Program-made: the position numbers and the translations under genes | Shown here: in pieces, positions 1 to 7,456 of the stretch | Position numbering within the stretch: the stretch's first letter is position 1 | How the letters are laid out: each line of letters starts with the position of its first letter | NCBI GenBank assembly: GCA_002383605.1 | Contig: DFYK01000068.1 | Span: 1 to 11,655 of the forward strand | Reading direction: 5' to 3' | Length of the DNA: 11,655 nucleotides | From: Proteiniphilum sp. UBA4084 | Lineage (GTDB): Bacteria; Bacteroidota; Bacteroidia; Bacteroidales; Dysgonomonadaceae | The notes under the pieces: model-generated | Told to the model about the DNA's origin: nothing | Databases searched by the model: none | Seen by the model: the letters and a program-made list of their open reading frames with translations, nothing else

Positions 1-1309
1 CGTTGGGAATGGTCCAGTCGTTATCTCCGGTAATGATCTGCTCTCCGGTGAAGGTGAAATCACCGGCTTTCTTTTCATTTCCCCATCCGGTATTTTCGAA
101 TGGTTTAAAACCGGCATAATGATCGTTGTCGCCCGGCGTGTAGAAGGTTCCCTGATAAATACCCGTGCTTATCTGACGCAACAGCACGTAATTCAATACA
201 TGGCCAAAGCCCCAGCTTGTGTGGGTGCGCCCGTGTCCGGGGTAAACGGCATTTATTTCAGCAGAAGTAACCCGCGTGGGATAGCCTAACCCATAGCCGG
301 TAGCAAGCAGGTAGTCGGGATATGCCGGATTGTCGGTACCGACAAAAATGTTCTTCCTGACCGGGTTATAATACAGGGTATACTCGCCTGTTTTTCCCAG
401 AAATTTTACCTGGTTGTCGGACAGCCGTTCAAAAAAATCAGGATTGTACAGGTTCATCCGGTCACCCAGGGTACCAATCAGTGAGTAGCTTTTCCCGTTT
501 TCCAGCGTACGGGTAAGTGTTCGGAAAGATTCGTTGTCGATATCCTGGCTCCCGAAACTGCTTAACGAGAGGTCGTCGGCTCCCAGACTGCCACCTGTGG
601 AGGTGAATGTATAGGAAAGATTATCGAATATGATTCCCTTTGTATAGTCGCCGTTGGGGGTAAGGAGAAAAGTAGATTCACCCGTCTCGTTGATCAGACC
701 GGGCCTGCCACCTACATTGCCGTATACATGACCGCTGTAATCGATTGTGTTATCGGCATGAAGTTTCTCTGTCAGTTTAAAACGCATCGAGGAATCCAGC
801 GTGAGATTGCTGCCGGCATACTTGTTTTTGTCACCCGACTGCGGATTCAGCAGGGCAATCATTCCATTGTCTGTGACAAGATAGAGCTTGCTGTAGGAAG
901 GACGTTTTCCAGTGAGCCCTTCGACTTTGTGGCTGCTGGTTCCTTTCAACACGTTTCGGGCTATAAGGTTTATTGTTACCGGGGCATTGTCGGCCTGATT
1001 TTTAACCATCGGCACAAACAGTTCGGTCGAGATGTTTGCTGTGTCACCGCTGAGAGGAACGCTTCCCGTGGCAATTACATTTTCACCGGAAACCACTTCA
1101 TAAAAAAGGGTACTGAGCATGGTGGCCGGATCAATGATTTCGGCAGAGAGGGTGATTGTGTCCCCGAATGTAAAGGTGGCGGGAGTTGCTGCAGCTGATA
1201 CAATGACTGGGGTCGACTCCTTGCGCGGGCCGTATTCATCATCGCACGACGAGAGCAACGCAGTGAAAGAAGTGACAAGAATAAACAGATACAGATATAT
1301 CGTCTTCAT
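1..1309 (-). CDS. SusE-position surface lipoprotein, probable glycan-binding protein (partial, C-terminus off window)
   Basis: The minus-strand frame is open from the ATG at 1309 to base 1, giving 436 codons with no stop, so the C-terminus lies outside the window. Residues 1-22 form a lipoprotein signal: Lys2, a hydrophobic stretch, and lipobox L19-S-S-C22. The mature protein begins C-D-D-E-Y, and acidic residues right after the Cys fit the Bacteroidota surface-export signal. A beta-rich, Ig-like segment follows at about 33-125 (STPVIVSAAATP, FGDTITLSAEI). The later part is rich in aromatic residues and Gly (e.g. GYGLGYPT, YNPVRKN, FKPFENTGWGNEKK). From memory it resembles the DUF5125/DUF5016/DUF5121 lipoproteins encoded next to SusC/SusD; this was not searched. 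The start lies 34 bases after the susD stop, so the three genes are probably one operon. The inferred role is surface glycan binding that feeds SusC/SusD. No enzyme motif is seen and the ligand is unknown. Confidence 0.8.
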   Translation of the reverse strand, partial: MKTIYLYLFILVTSFTALLSSCDDEYGPRKESTPVIVSAAATPATFTFGDTITLSAEIIDPATMLSTLFYEVVSGENVIATGSVPLSGDTANISTELFVPMVKNQADNAPVTINLIARNVLKGTSSHKVEGLTGKRPSYSKLYLVTDNGMIALLNPQSGDKNKYAGSNLTLDSSMRFKLTEKLHADNTIDYSGHVYGNVGGRPGLINETGESTFLLTPNGDYTKGIIFDNLSYTFTSTGGSLGADDLSLSSFGSQDIDNESFRTLTRTLENGKSYSLIGTLGDRMNLYNPDFFERLSDNQVKFLGKTGEYTLYYNPVRKNIFVGTDNPAYPDYLLATGYGLGYPTRVTSAEINAVYPGHGRTHTSWGFGHVLNYVLLRQISTGIYQGTFYTPGDNDHYAGFKPFENTGWGNEKKAGDFTFTGEQIITGDNDWTIPN

Positions 1310-1343
1310 AAGAGTTTCTTTTTAAATTGATTAACAACCTGCA

Positions 1344-2891
1344 TTAATAACCCGGATTCTGTACAAGATTCGGATTCTGATCGATCACATCCTGGGGGAT
1401 AGGCAATACATAAGAAAGAGAAGTGAAAGGGTAGGCTTGTGCTGGCCGGCCTTCATCTTTTGCAAACACAGCGTTCATCACCTCCTCCACTTTATCGAGT
1501 CGTACCAGGTCGAACCAGCGCTGTCCTTCCAATGCCAGCTCCAGCCGGCGTTCCTTCATGTATGCCCTGAGTATGGATTCCCTGTTTGCGGATGCCGTGG
1601 CAGGCAGATTTGATAAACCAGCCCTGCGGCGCGTTTGGTTAATAATCTGTGCTGCCCCGCTGTAATCTCCCTTCCCTATGAGTGCTTCCGCTTTTAGCAG
1701 CAGGATATCGGCAAATCGCATTTTGATGATGCTGTTGTATGCACTGCGGGTTTTGTACATAAACGGATAGTTGCTGGCAGGATAATAAATGCTCCACTTG
1801 GCTTCGTAATATACTACAGTCTGTGCAAAGCGTTGGTCTCCCGGTTCGCTCTGAAAGGTTTTGATGAGATCGCGCGAGGGGGTGATCCATTTTGCCCAGT
1901 TGAATTGATTATTCCAGTCATCCAGCGGACGACCGAACATCCAGGTGACCCAACTGGCATTTCCCGGGAAGAACTGGGCTTCGAAGATGGTCTCCCGCGT
2001 GTTGCGTGCCCTTGCGTCAATGGCTTTATTTTCCTGCGACGGGGAAGAATTCGGATCGGTGAGGATCACATCAAACAGCGTGCTGTAATTATCCACAAGG
2101 GAGAAACCATCAGCAGTAAGCTGATCGGTATATTGAATGACTTTGTCATAATCACGCAAAGGTTTTTCTGCGTATACTTTGGCCAGCAGAGCCCGGGCAA
2201 CTGATTTGGAAAAAAGTGTTTTGTCTGACTGATTGTTGTCGGGTGCAAATTGTACTCCCTCAAGCAGGTCTTCTTCGATCTGTTTATAGATAGTGAGGGC
2301 ATCGGTCTGCGGCGGGAAATAGGCGGGGTATACCTCTTTGATGGTCTCAGAGGTGATATCACCGGCCGTTGTAATGACCAGCGGTACATTTCCCCATATC
2401 CTTACCATGTCGAAATAGATCATGGCTCTTAGTATTTTTGCTTCTGCCTTATACTGGGACTTTTCAGCCGTCGTCAATGATGCATCCGGTACAAGATCAA
2501 TGTGATTGATTAATTTGTTGGCCTGGGCTATGTTTCCCATATGACCATTCCAGTCGCGTCTCAAGTTCGTGTTTGATCCCTCGATGGAATTCACTTCAAA
2601 AGGTGTGGTTTCCGCGTTGGGCGAACCGGCGTAAGCATTGTCCGAATGCGATTCTGCAAGCAGCAGCATATCGAGATACCAGTGTTCCTGCCCGTTTTTG
2701 AACAGGTTCATCAGTGTTTGTCTGTGCGACAACAGGGCAGCTTTGTCTTTAAAAACTATCTGAACGCTGTCCTCACTCACCCCTTCTGTGATATCGGAAT
2801 AGGTGTCCAGCGGCTCGTAATCGAGGGAACAGGAAGCCAGTAAGAGCGCGGACAAAATGGATATAATATATTTTGTTTTCATTTTATTCAT
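1344..2891 (-). CDS. RagB/SusD family nutrient-uptake outer membrane lipoprotein
   Basis: This 515-residue protein has normal length for the family. The N-terminus is a lipoprotein signal with lipobox L18-A-S-C21; a second in-frame ATG at codon 4 (2882) could also be used. SusD-like features are the helical N-terminal half (about 115-240, including LRAMIYFDMVRIWGNVP at 154-170, typical of the TPR-like scaffold), RFADILLLKAEAL at 392-404, ERRLELALEGQRWFDLVRL at 447-465, and the family-typical ending LPIPQDVIDQNPNLVQNPGY. SusD proteins cap the SusC barrel at the cell surface, bind glycan and open like a lid to deliver it. Only six bases separate the susC stop from this start, so translational coupling with susC is likely. 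No Shine-Dalgarno sequence is visible; the upstream bases are A/T-rich, as is usual in this phylum. The family call is secure; the substrate cannot be predicted. Confidence 0.97.
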   Translation of the reverse strand: MNKMKTKYIISILSALLLASCSLDYEPLDTYSDITEGVSEDSVQIVFKDKAALLSHRQTLMNLFKNGQEHWYLDMLLLAESHSDNAYAGSPNAETTPFEVNSIEGSNTNLRRDWNGHMGNIAQANKLINHIDLVPDASLTTAEKSQYKAEAKILRAMIYFDMVRIWGNVPLVITTAGDITSETIKEVYPAYFPPQTDALTIYKQIEEDLLEGVQFAPDNNQSDKTLFSKSVARALLAKVYAEKPLRDYDKVIQYTDQLTADGFSLVDNYSTLFDVILTDPNSSPSQENKAIDARARNTRETIFEAQFFPGNASWVTWMFGRPLDDWNNQFNWAKWITPSRDLIKTFQSEPGDQRFAQTVVYYEAKWSIYYPASNYPFMYKTRSAYNSIIKMRFADILLLKAEALIGKGDYSGAAQIINQTRRRAGLSNLPATASANRESILRAYMKERRLELALEGQRWFDLVRLDKVEEVMNAVFAKDEGRPAQAYPFTSLSYVLPIPQDVIDQNPNLVQNPGY

Positions 2892-2897
2892 TGTAAT

Positions 2898-5800
2898 TTA
2901 AAATTCAATATTCATTCCAAATACAACCGTTTTACTGTGAGGATAGGTACCCCAGTCGATTCCCTGCACGGCGCCATTGTTACCCCACTGGTTTACTTCC
3001 GGGTCCATGCCGCTGTAACCTGTGATAGTCAGCAGATTGCTAAATGTTACAAAAGGTTGCAGACGCGTGATACCTGCCCGGGTGAGGAGACTGTTATTGA
3101 AATTGTAGGAGAGGGATACGTCTTTTACACGAAGATAGCTTCCGTCTTCTACGAAGTAGCTGGATGGTTGCAGGTTAAATCCTGCCCTGGGAACATCGGT
3201 GATCATCCCCGGTGTGCGCCAGCGCTTCAATACTTCCACCGACTGGTTTTTCAGGTCGTACATTCCCTCTGTGTCGCCTTTCGACGCATTAAAAATGTCA
3301 TTGCCTACAGAACCCTGAAGGAAAATATTCAGGTTAAATCCCTTGTACGAAAAAGTGTTGGTCAAGCCATAGGTAAACAATGGATTGGGGTCGCCCATGT
3401 AGGTTTTGTCGGAAGAGGATATCCTGCCATCTTCATTGATGTCGCGATACATCAGCTCGCCGGTTTCAGGATCCACCCCATCGCTGATATATCCCCAGAA
3501 GCCGCCCAGTGAACGTCCCGGTTCGTTTCGTACCACCCTTGTCTGATGGAAGGCCTGTGTGGTTTCGGCAGCGTAATAAATCTGTTGCAACTCAAGGCTC
3601 TCCAGCCTGTTTCTGTTGAAAGAGATGTTGAAGTTGGTATCCCAACTAAAGTCGCCTGTGAGATTGCGTGAGTCTGCCGAGAACTCAAAGCCACGGTTGG
3701 TCATCTCACCTTCGTTTCTGACGATCTCGTTGGCAGCTGCCGCCCCCTCGGGTAATGATACGTACATGAGCATATCGGTGGTACGCTTGTAATAATAATC
3801 CATGGCCAGGGTAAGCCGGTTGCTTAACAATGTGGCATCCACACCGAAGTTTATCTGATTGGTTGTCTCCCAGGTAAGGTCGGCTGTCCGTAAATTTGCC
3901 TGGGTGATCAATGGGAGGGCATTGTCTTTTCCGGTCTCGAACCATGCCTGACGGGTAATATCGTAACGCTGCAGATAGGCAAAGTCGCCGATACCCGACT
4001 GGTTACCGGTTTGTCCCCAGCCCGCCCGGATCTTCAGATCGTCTACCCAGTCTGCATCCTGCATGAATTCTTCCGATGAGAGACGCCATGCTGCCGATAA
4101 CGAGGGGAAAGTACCCCACCGGTGATCGGGATGCAGTTTGGAGGATCCGTCTTCACGGATGTTGAAGGTAAACAGATATTTGCTGTCGTAATTGTAGGAA
4201 AGTCTTCCAAACAATGAGTAGATACTCCATTGCGATGCTCTTGAGCCTGTACCGCCATTTGGATTATTCCCCCAGGCAATTTTATTGGCTGCGTTCAGTG
4301 TCTGAATGGTACCATCCTTGAAATGCGATCCGTTGACATAACTCTCCGACCATTGCGAGTCGGTCCACGAGCTGCCGGCCATGGCTTCCAGGTTATGTTT
4401 CTCCGCAAAAGTATGCTTGTAAGTCAGCACATTGTCGAACACCATCAGGGTATTCATGCTGCGTATATCCCATGTATTTCCCCAGTCATCCCTGTCGGCA
4501 CCGTGGGAGGGTGGTGTAAAGCCGGTATTTTTTCCATTGCGCCGGTCCAGGGTAAATGTGGATTTCAGATTCAGTTCCGGTGAGAAGGTGATGGTTGCAT
4601 TGGCGGAACCGATGAGTCTGTTTTCGTTGTTTTTGTTATTTTCGCCATTGGCAATTTCTTCCAGCGGGTTGGCGATGTTTTGTCCGAAGAAAAGACGGTT
4701 ATACAGCCCTGTTTCTTCATCCCTGATGGTCGCTGCCGTCGGAAGATTTACCACTGCCAGTACCACGCCGCCCCGGTTGGATCCCTGTCCTGTTGTCACG
4801 CCGTTGCTGGTGTTATCGGAGTAGGAAATATTTACTCCCAGATGAAACCACTTTCTGATCTGGCTCTCTACGTTACTGCGAAAATTAAACCTGCGGAAAA
4901 AGGCTGAACTCAAAATGCCCTGTTCATTGAGATAGCCGCCGGAAATGAAATAGCGCAAGCGTTCATCTCCATCAGATACCTGTAGTTGATAGTTCTGTGA
5001 GATGCCGGTACCATATACCTCGTTGAACCAGTCGGTTCTGTCGGTTGTTCCCTCGGGAATGGCTCCCGGACGAAGTTCGTCGATCAGTTCTTTGTATTGT
5101 CTGGCATTCAATGACTGAATTGGATTGCTTACGCGGTTCATCCCAATTTGTATATTGGCTGCAATTTTTGCCTCACCCGAAGCCTGCTTGGTGGTAATCA
5201 ATACCACGCCATTGGCGGCACGCGATCCGTAGATGGCGGCAGAGGAGGCATCCTTCAGTATTTGTATGCCGGCAATATCGGTAGGTGATAGAAAATTAAG
5301 ATTATCCACCGGAACACCATCTACCACATACAATGGATCGTTGCTGCCGTTGAACGAGGTTGTACCGCGCACACGGACTACCAACTCTCCGCCGGGAGTT
5401 CCACTGGGTCGGTATACATTTACGCCGGCCGCTTTTCCCTGAATGGCCTGAGCTGCTGAAGTAATGGGTCGTTCGTTCAAGTCGTCCAGCGAAACGGAGG
5501 ATACGGCTGTTGTGACATCTCCTCTTCTTACAGTTCCATATCCGATTACCACCAGCTCATCCAGCGTTTTTGAATCTTCTGAAAGGACAATGTTAAAATT
5601 GGTTTTTCCCGAAGTGTTGACTGTCTGCTCCATATATCCGATGTAGCTGATATGCATTGTAGCATTCTCTTCTACAGCGATGGAGAAGTTACCATCGATA
5701 TCGGTAACTGTTCCGTTGGTAGTTCCCACCTCAATGATGTTGGCGCCGATGATGGCTTCCCCACTTTTGTCTGTTATCTTTCCGGCGATCTGCTTCTTCT

Positions 5801-6158
5801 GCCTGACAGCCGGCTGGGGTGTGTCGGGAATAATCACGATGTAGTCATCTTTTAACTGGTACGTGAATCCTGTCCCCTTTAGTATTTGAGGAAGTACCTC
5901 ATTCAGACGCTTGCCTTCAACGTGTAAATCTATGTTGGCTTTACTCTTCAATTGCGATTCATTGTATGCAACAAGCATCTTTGTCTGTTTTTCCACGGCC
6001 TGCAAAGCTTCAATAACCGAGATATTGTCTTTTTGAATGGTTATTAAAACATTATTTTGGGCATATAAAACCGTTTGCGAAGCAAAACAGAGGAAAAAAA
6101 TAAAAAACCCGGTTTTTATTTTTCCCATGTGAGAAAAAATCATAACTTTATTATTCAT
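2898..6158 (-). CDS. SusC/RagA TonB-dependent outer membrane transporter with N-terminal STN signalling domain
   Basis: This 1086-residue protein is full length. In order it has: a signal peptide ending near A33-Q34 (ATGs at codons 6 and 11 are possible alternative starts, and codon 11 would give a more compact signal peptide); an STN (secretin/TonB short N-terminal) domain at about 38-112; a carboxypeptidase-D-regulatory-like Ig-fold domain at about 123-195 (IAGKITDKSGEAIIGANI, YIGY); a TonB-box region LDELVVIGYGT at 199-209; a plug domain at about 212-325 with DPLYVVDGVP (284-293) and GSRAANGVVLITTK (311-324); and a 22-strand-type beta barrel ending in Phe1086. It imports oligosaccharide across the outer membrane using TonB energy, paired with the SusD encoded six bases downstream. 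The STN domain marks it as a transducer type that signals to a periplasmic FecR-like anti-sigma factor. Such a gene lies directly upstream, so sigma-dependent autoinduction is the likely control. Confidence 0.97.
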   Translation of the reverse strand: MNNKVMIFSHMGKIKTGFFIFFLCFASQTVLYAQNNVLITIQKDNISVIEALQAVEKQTKMLVAYNESQLKSKANIDLHVEGKRLNEVLPQILKGTGFTYQLKDDYIVIIPDTPQPAVRQKKQIAGKITDKSGEAIIGANIIEVGTTNGTVTDIDGNFSIAVEENATMHISYIGYMEQTVNTSGKTNFNIVLSEDSKTLDELVVIGYGTVRRGDVTTAVSSVSLDDLNERPITSAAQAIQGKAAGVNVYRPSGTPGGELVVRVRGTTSFNGSNDPLYVVDGVPVDNLNFLSPTDIAGIQILKDASSAAIYGSRAANGVVLITTKQASGEAKIAANIQIGMNRVSNPIQSLNARQYKELIDELRPGAIPEGTTDRTDWFNEVYGTGISQNYQLQVSDGDERLRYFISGGYLNEQGILSSAFFRRFNFRSNVESQIRKWFHLGVNISYSDNTSNGVTTGQGSNRGGVVLAVVNLPTAATIRDEETGLYNRLFFGQNIANPLEEIANGENNKNNENRLIGSANATITFSPELNLKSTFTLDRRNGKNTGFTPPSHGADRDDWGNTWDIRSMNTLMVFDNVLTYKHTFAEKHNLEAMAGSSWTDSQWSESYVNGSHFKDGTIQTLNAANKIAWGNNPNGGTGSRASQWSIYSLFGRLSYNYDSKYLFTFNIREDGSSKLHPDHRWGTFPSLSAAWRLSSEEFMQDADWVDDLKIRAGWGQTGNQSGIGDFAYLQRYDITRQAWFETGKDNALPLITQANLRTADLTWETTNQINFGVDATLLSNRLTLAMDYYYKRTTDMLMYVSLPEGAAAANEIVRNEGEMTNRGFEFSADSRNLTGDFSWDTNFNISFNRNRLESLELQQIYYAAETTQAFHQTRVVRNEPGRSLGGFWGYISDGVDPETGELMYRDINEDGRISSSDKTYMGDPNPLFTYGLTNTFSYKGFNLNIFLQGSVGNDIFNASKGDTEGMYDLKNQSVEVLKRWRTPGMITDVPRAGFNLQPSSYFVEDGSYLRVKDVSLSYNFNNSLLTRAGITRLQPFVTFSNLLTITGYSGMDPEVNQWGNNGAVQGIDWGTYPHSKTVVFGMNIEF

Positions 6159-6175
6159 TTCTTAGTGTTAGATTA

Positions 6176-6183
6176 TAAATTTG
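6176..6183 (+). promoter_or_regulatory. Candidate -7 box of an antisense promoter (TAAATTTG)
   Basis: TAAATTTG matches the Bacteroidetes -7 consensus TAnnTTTG at every defined base, on the strand opposite to susC. The matching -33 position, about 20 bases upstream inside the susC start region, has only a poor TTTG match, so this half of the promoter is weak. A start site near 6187-6190 would follow. Support comes mainly from the terminator-like hairpin just downstream on the same strand. Confidence 0.4.
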
Positions 6184-6196
6184 ACTTAATTGTTCA

Positions 6197-6209
6197 AGAG
6201 CATTGCTCT
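6197..6209. repeat. Short palindrome AGAGCA-T-TGCTCT
   Basis: This is a perfect inverted repeat with 6-bp arms around a single T, 39 bases upstream of the susC ATG. It could act as a stem of 5 bp with a 3-base loop in either the putative antisense RNA or the susC leader RNA, or as a protein-binding site. The sequence alone does not choose between these. Confidence 0.5.
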
Positions 6210-6220
6210 AACGCTATTTT

Positions 6221-6256
6221 CCGGTATAAAGGTGCCACTTTATACCGGTTTTTTTT
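6221..6256 (+). terminator. Rho-independent terminator-like hairpin, plus strand
   Basis: CCGGTATAAA (6221-6230) and TTTATACCGG (6239-6248) form a perfect 10-bp stem with loop GGTGCCAC, followed at once by eight T's (6249-6256). The strong CCGG base of the stem against the T-run is the classic intrinsic-terminator layout, and it points along the plus strand. Read in the susC direction the hairpin is followed by AAAATAG, so it would not stop susC mRNA as an intrinsic terminator. No plus-strand protein gene precedes it, so it most likely ends an antisense RNA. Confidence 0.6.
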
Positions 6257-6306
6257 ATTATGACGAATCCATGATGTGATAAATTAAAATGTTTATAATA
6301 AGTTTA

Positions 6307-7302
6307 TTATATTGATGTTATATAGCATTTATCATCCTCTATCCTGTATTTTATACTGCCCGAAACCCTTATAATGATGTCCATTACTTCCGTTAACGAA
6401 GTATTTTCTTTAAAGCGAAATGTGTATTTATCCTCTTTTAATGAACTAAGTGCGTAAACGAACGAGTAAGGGTATCTGCGTTCCAGCACGGCAATAATTT
6501 CTCCCAGGGAAGTCGATTTGAATATGAGCTCACCTCGTTGCCAGGCGGTTACTTCGGATATATCGGGGCGATGGATCGATTCAGTTTTCGTGAATTTGTT
6601 GTATGTCAGTTGTTCGTTTGGTTTTAATACCTGCGCCGACATGAGGTTGTTGAATCTGACTTCCACGCTTCCCGAAAGGAGAGTAGCCGAAAGTGTTGAA
6701 TCGCCGGGATATGCCTTCAGGTTAAATTCCGTTCCCAGCGCTGTAACCTGGAAATCGTTAGATTTTACGATGAAAGGCATCTTTTCATTTCGCGCTACCT
6801 TGAAATTCGCCTCTCCAATTAAGTAAACGCTCCTGTTCTTTCCGCTGAATTGCTCCGGATATAACAAGGTGGCGGTAGAGTTCATTTGTACCTCGGTTCC
6901 GTCGGGCAAGGTAAGATGGCCCATTCCGGCGACAGGGACATACTGTTCAATAAGATCGGCAGCTTCCCGCTTCGTTGTGTGGGTAAAATAGAAGGTGGAA
7001 ATAAAAGCGATCACCAGGCAGGCAGCCGAAATTTGCCAGAAGCGGAGGAGCTTCCTGTGAGCATTACCCTGACGTTCTCTTATTCTTTTGTGCACATTTG
7101 CCAGGGAGTGCCATGTATTGGCTGACGTCTCACTTTCGATATTCCTGTTTTCCACCATCTTTTCCCACAAATTACGCAGCGCTTCCTCTTTTTCCCGGGA
7201 AAATTTTTCATCGGCAAGCCATCGGTAAAAATCAGCTTGTAAAGAAGGTGAAATATCTGATTTTACAAATAATTCTACAATCCTGTTAAAATAGTTTTCC
7301 AT
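6307..7302 (-). CDS. FecR-family anti-sigma factor with DUF4974-like C-terminal domain
   Basis: This 331-residue protein has one membrane span. The cytoplasmic N-terminal part (about 1-85) is helical and charged (FYRWLADEKFSREKEEALRNLWEKM) and should hold the sigma factor. A single transmembrane helix lies at about 88-106. The periplasmic FecR domain follows at about 118-215, with the family signatures LPDGTEVQMNSTATLLYP (132-149) and VYLIGEANFKVA (159-170). The C-terminal DUF4974-like domain spans about 258-328 (LIFKSTSLGEIIAVLERRYP, then FRFKENTSLTEVMDII). Known of the family: the C-terminal domain contacts the STN domain of the partner SusC, linking substrate passage to sigma release. The gene lies between the ECF sigma gene and the STN-bearing susC, so partnership with both is strongly implied. 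It is 154 bases downstream of the sigma gene. Confidence 0.95.
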   Translation of the reverse strand: MENYFNRIVELFVKSDISPSLQADFYRWLADEKFSREKEEALRNLWEKMVENRNIESETSANTWHSLANVHKRIRERQGNAHRKLLRFWQISAACLVIAFISTFYFTHTTKREAADLIEQYVPVAGMGHLTLPDGTEVQMNSTATLLYPEQFSGKNRSVYLIGEANFKVARNEKMPFIVKSNDFQVTALGTEFNLKAYPGDSTLSATLLSGSVEVRFNNLMSAQVLKPNEQLTYNKFTKTESIHRPDISEVTAWQRGELIFKSTSLGEIIAVLERRYPYSFVYALSSLKEDKYTFRFKENTSLTEVMDIIIRVSGSIKYRIEDDKCYITSI

Positions 7303-7456
7303 CTCGTTGTTTGTCTAAGAATCCGGTCATGATTATTCTCATTGCCTTTCAGTTGTCAGCAAATAAAGGGAGTAGTTGCAAAGGCCGTTGCAACTGCTGT
7401 TTAAAATAATTTTGCGCTTGCCTCTGATAAATAAACAATCGAAAAACAGATACTAC
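7303..7456. other. Sigma/anti-sigma intergenic region
   Basis: The 154-base gap is long for a co-transcribed sigma/anti-sigma pair. It contains one clear inverted repeat (7371-7398, listed separately). I find no TAnnTTTG promoter box on the minus strand and no reading frame with coding character. Whether fecR is read through from the sigma gene or has its own promoter cannot be decided from sequence. Confidence 0.5.
7371..7398. repeat. Inverted repeat (stem-loop) between sigma and anti-sigma genes
   Basis: AGTAGTTGCAA (7371-7381) pairs with TTGCAACTGCT (7388-7398) around a 6-base loop. Eight base pairs next to the loop are perfect; one position beyond them is mismatched (U.G wobble on the plus strand, A.C on the minus strand), then two more pairs form. 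On the minus strand it is followed by CCCTTTATTTG rather than a T-run, so at most it is a weak attenuator or an mRNA-stability hairpin between the two cistrons. Confidence 0.5.

Larger units (their letters stand above)
6188..6256 (+). ncRNA. Putative cis-antisense sRNA opposite the susC leader
   Basis: Between a perfect TAnnTTTG box (6176-6183) and a hairpin plus eight T's (6221-6256) lies space for a roughly 70-base plus-strand transcript with no coding potential. It would be fully complementary to the susC 5' untranslated region. It contains a small 5' stem (AGAGC/GCTCT around ATT, 6197-6209), a single-stranded linker, and the terminator stem with loop GGTGCCAC. Known in the phylum: cis-encoded antisense RNAs sit at this place in PULs, for example DonS, which represses a susC-like gene in Bacteroides fragilis. 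Inferred here: pairing with the susC leader would lower SusC/SusD production, adding negative control to the sigma/anti-sigma switch. The exact 5' end is uncertain and expression is unproven. Confidence 0.4.
6159..6306. promoter_or_regulatory. Anti-sigma/susC intergenic region (susC leader)
   Basis: This 148-base gap must hold the susC leader and probably its promoter. On the minus strand I find no match to the housekeeping TAnnTTTG box, which agrees with susC being read by the cognate ECF sigma factor, although I cannot name that factor's recognition sequence. The part nearest fecR (6257-6306) is A/T-rich with nothing recognisable. The rest is taken up by plus-strand signals listed separately: a -7 box, a short palindrome and a terminator hairpin. 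Confidence 0.5.

Noticed and set aside
728..1198. Plus-strand open frame of 156 codons
   Set aside because: It lies wholly antisense to the lipoprotein gene, which has a lipobox and family-like sequence. The plus-strand product has no domain character and no upstream signals.
2937..3512. Plus-strand open frame of 191 codons inside susC
   Set aside because: It is an antisense shadow of the SusC barrel-coding region, which is clearly coding on the minus strand.
6032..6060. Alternative antisense promoter inside the susC coding start (TTTG at 6032, TATTTTGG at 6053)
   Set aside because: The -7 box has a mismatch and the 17-base spacing is short. The perfect box at 6176 is closer to the terminator and explains it better.
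6246..6300. CGTC-like ECF promoter for susC on the minus strand
   Set aside because: A CGTC lies near 6272-6275 on the minus strand, but the nearest AAC element is more than 20 bases upstream of it, too far for the usual ECF spacing of about 16-17.
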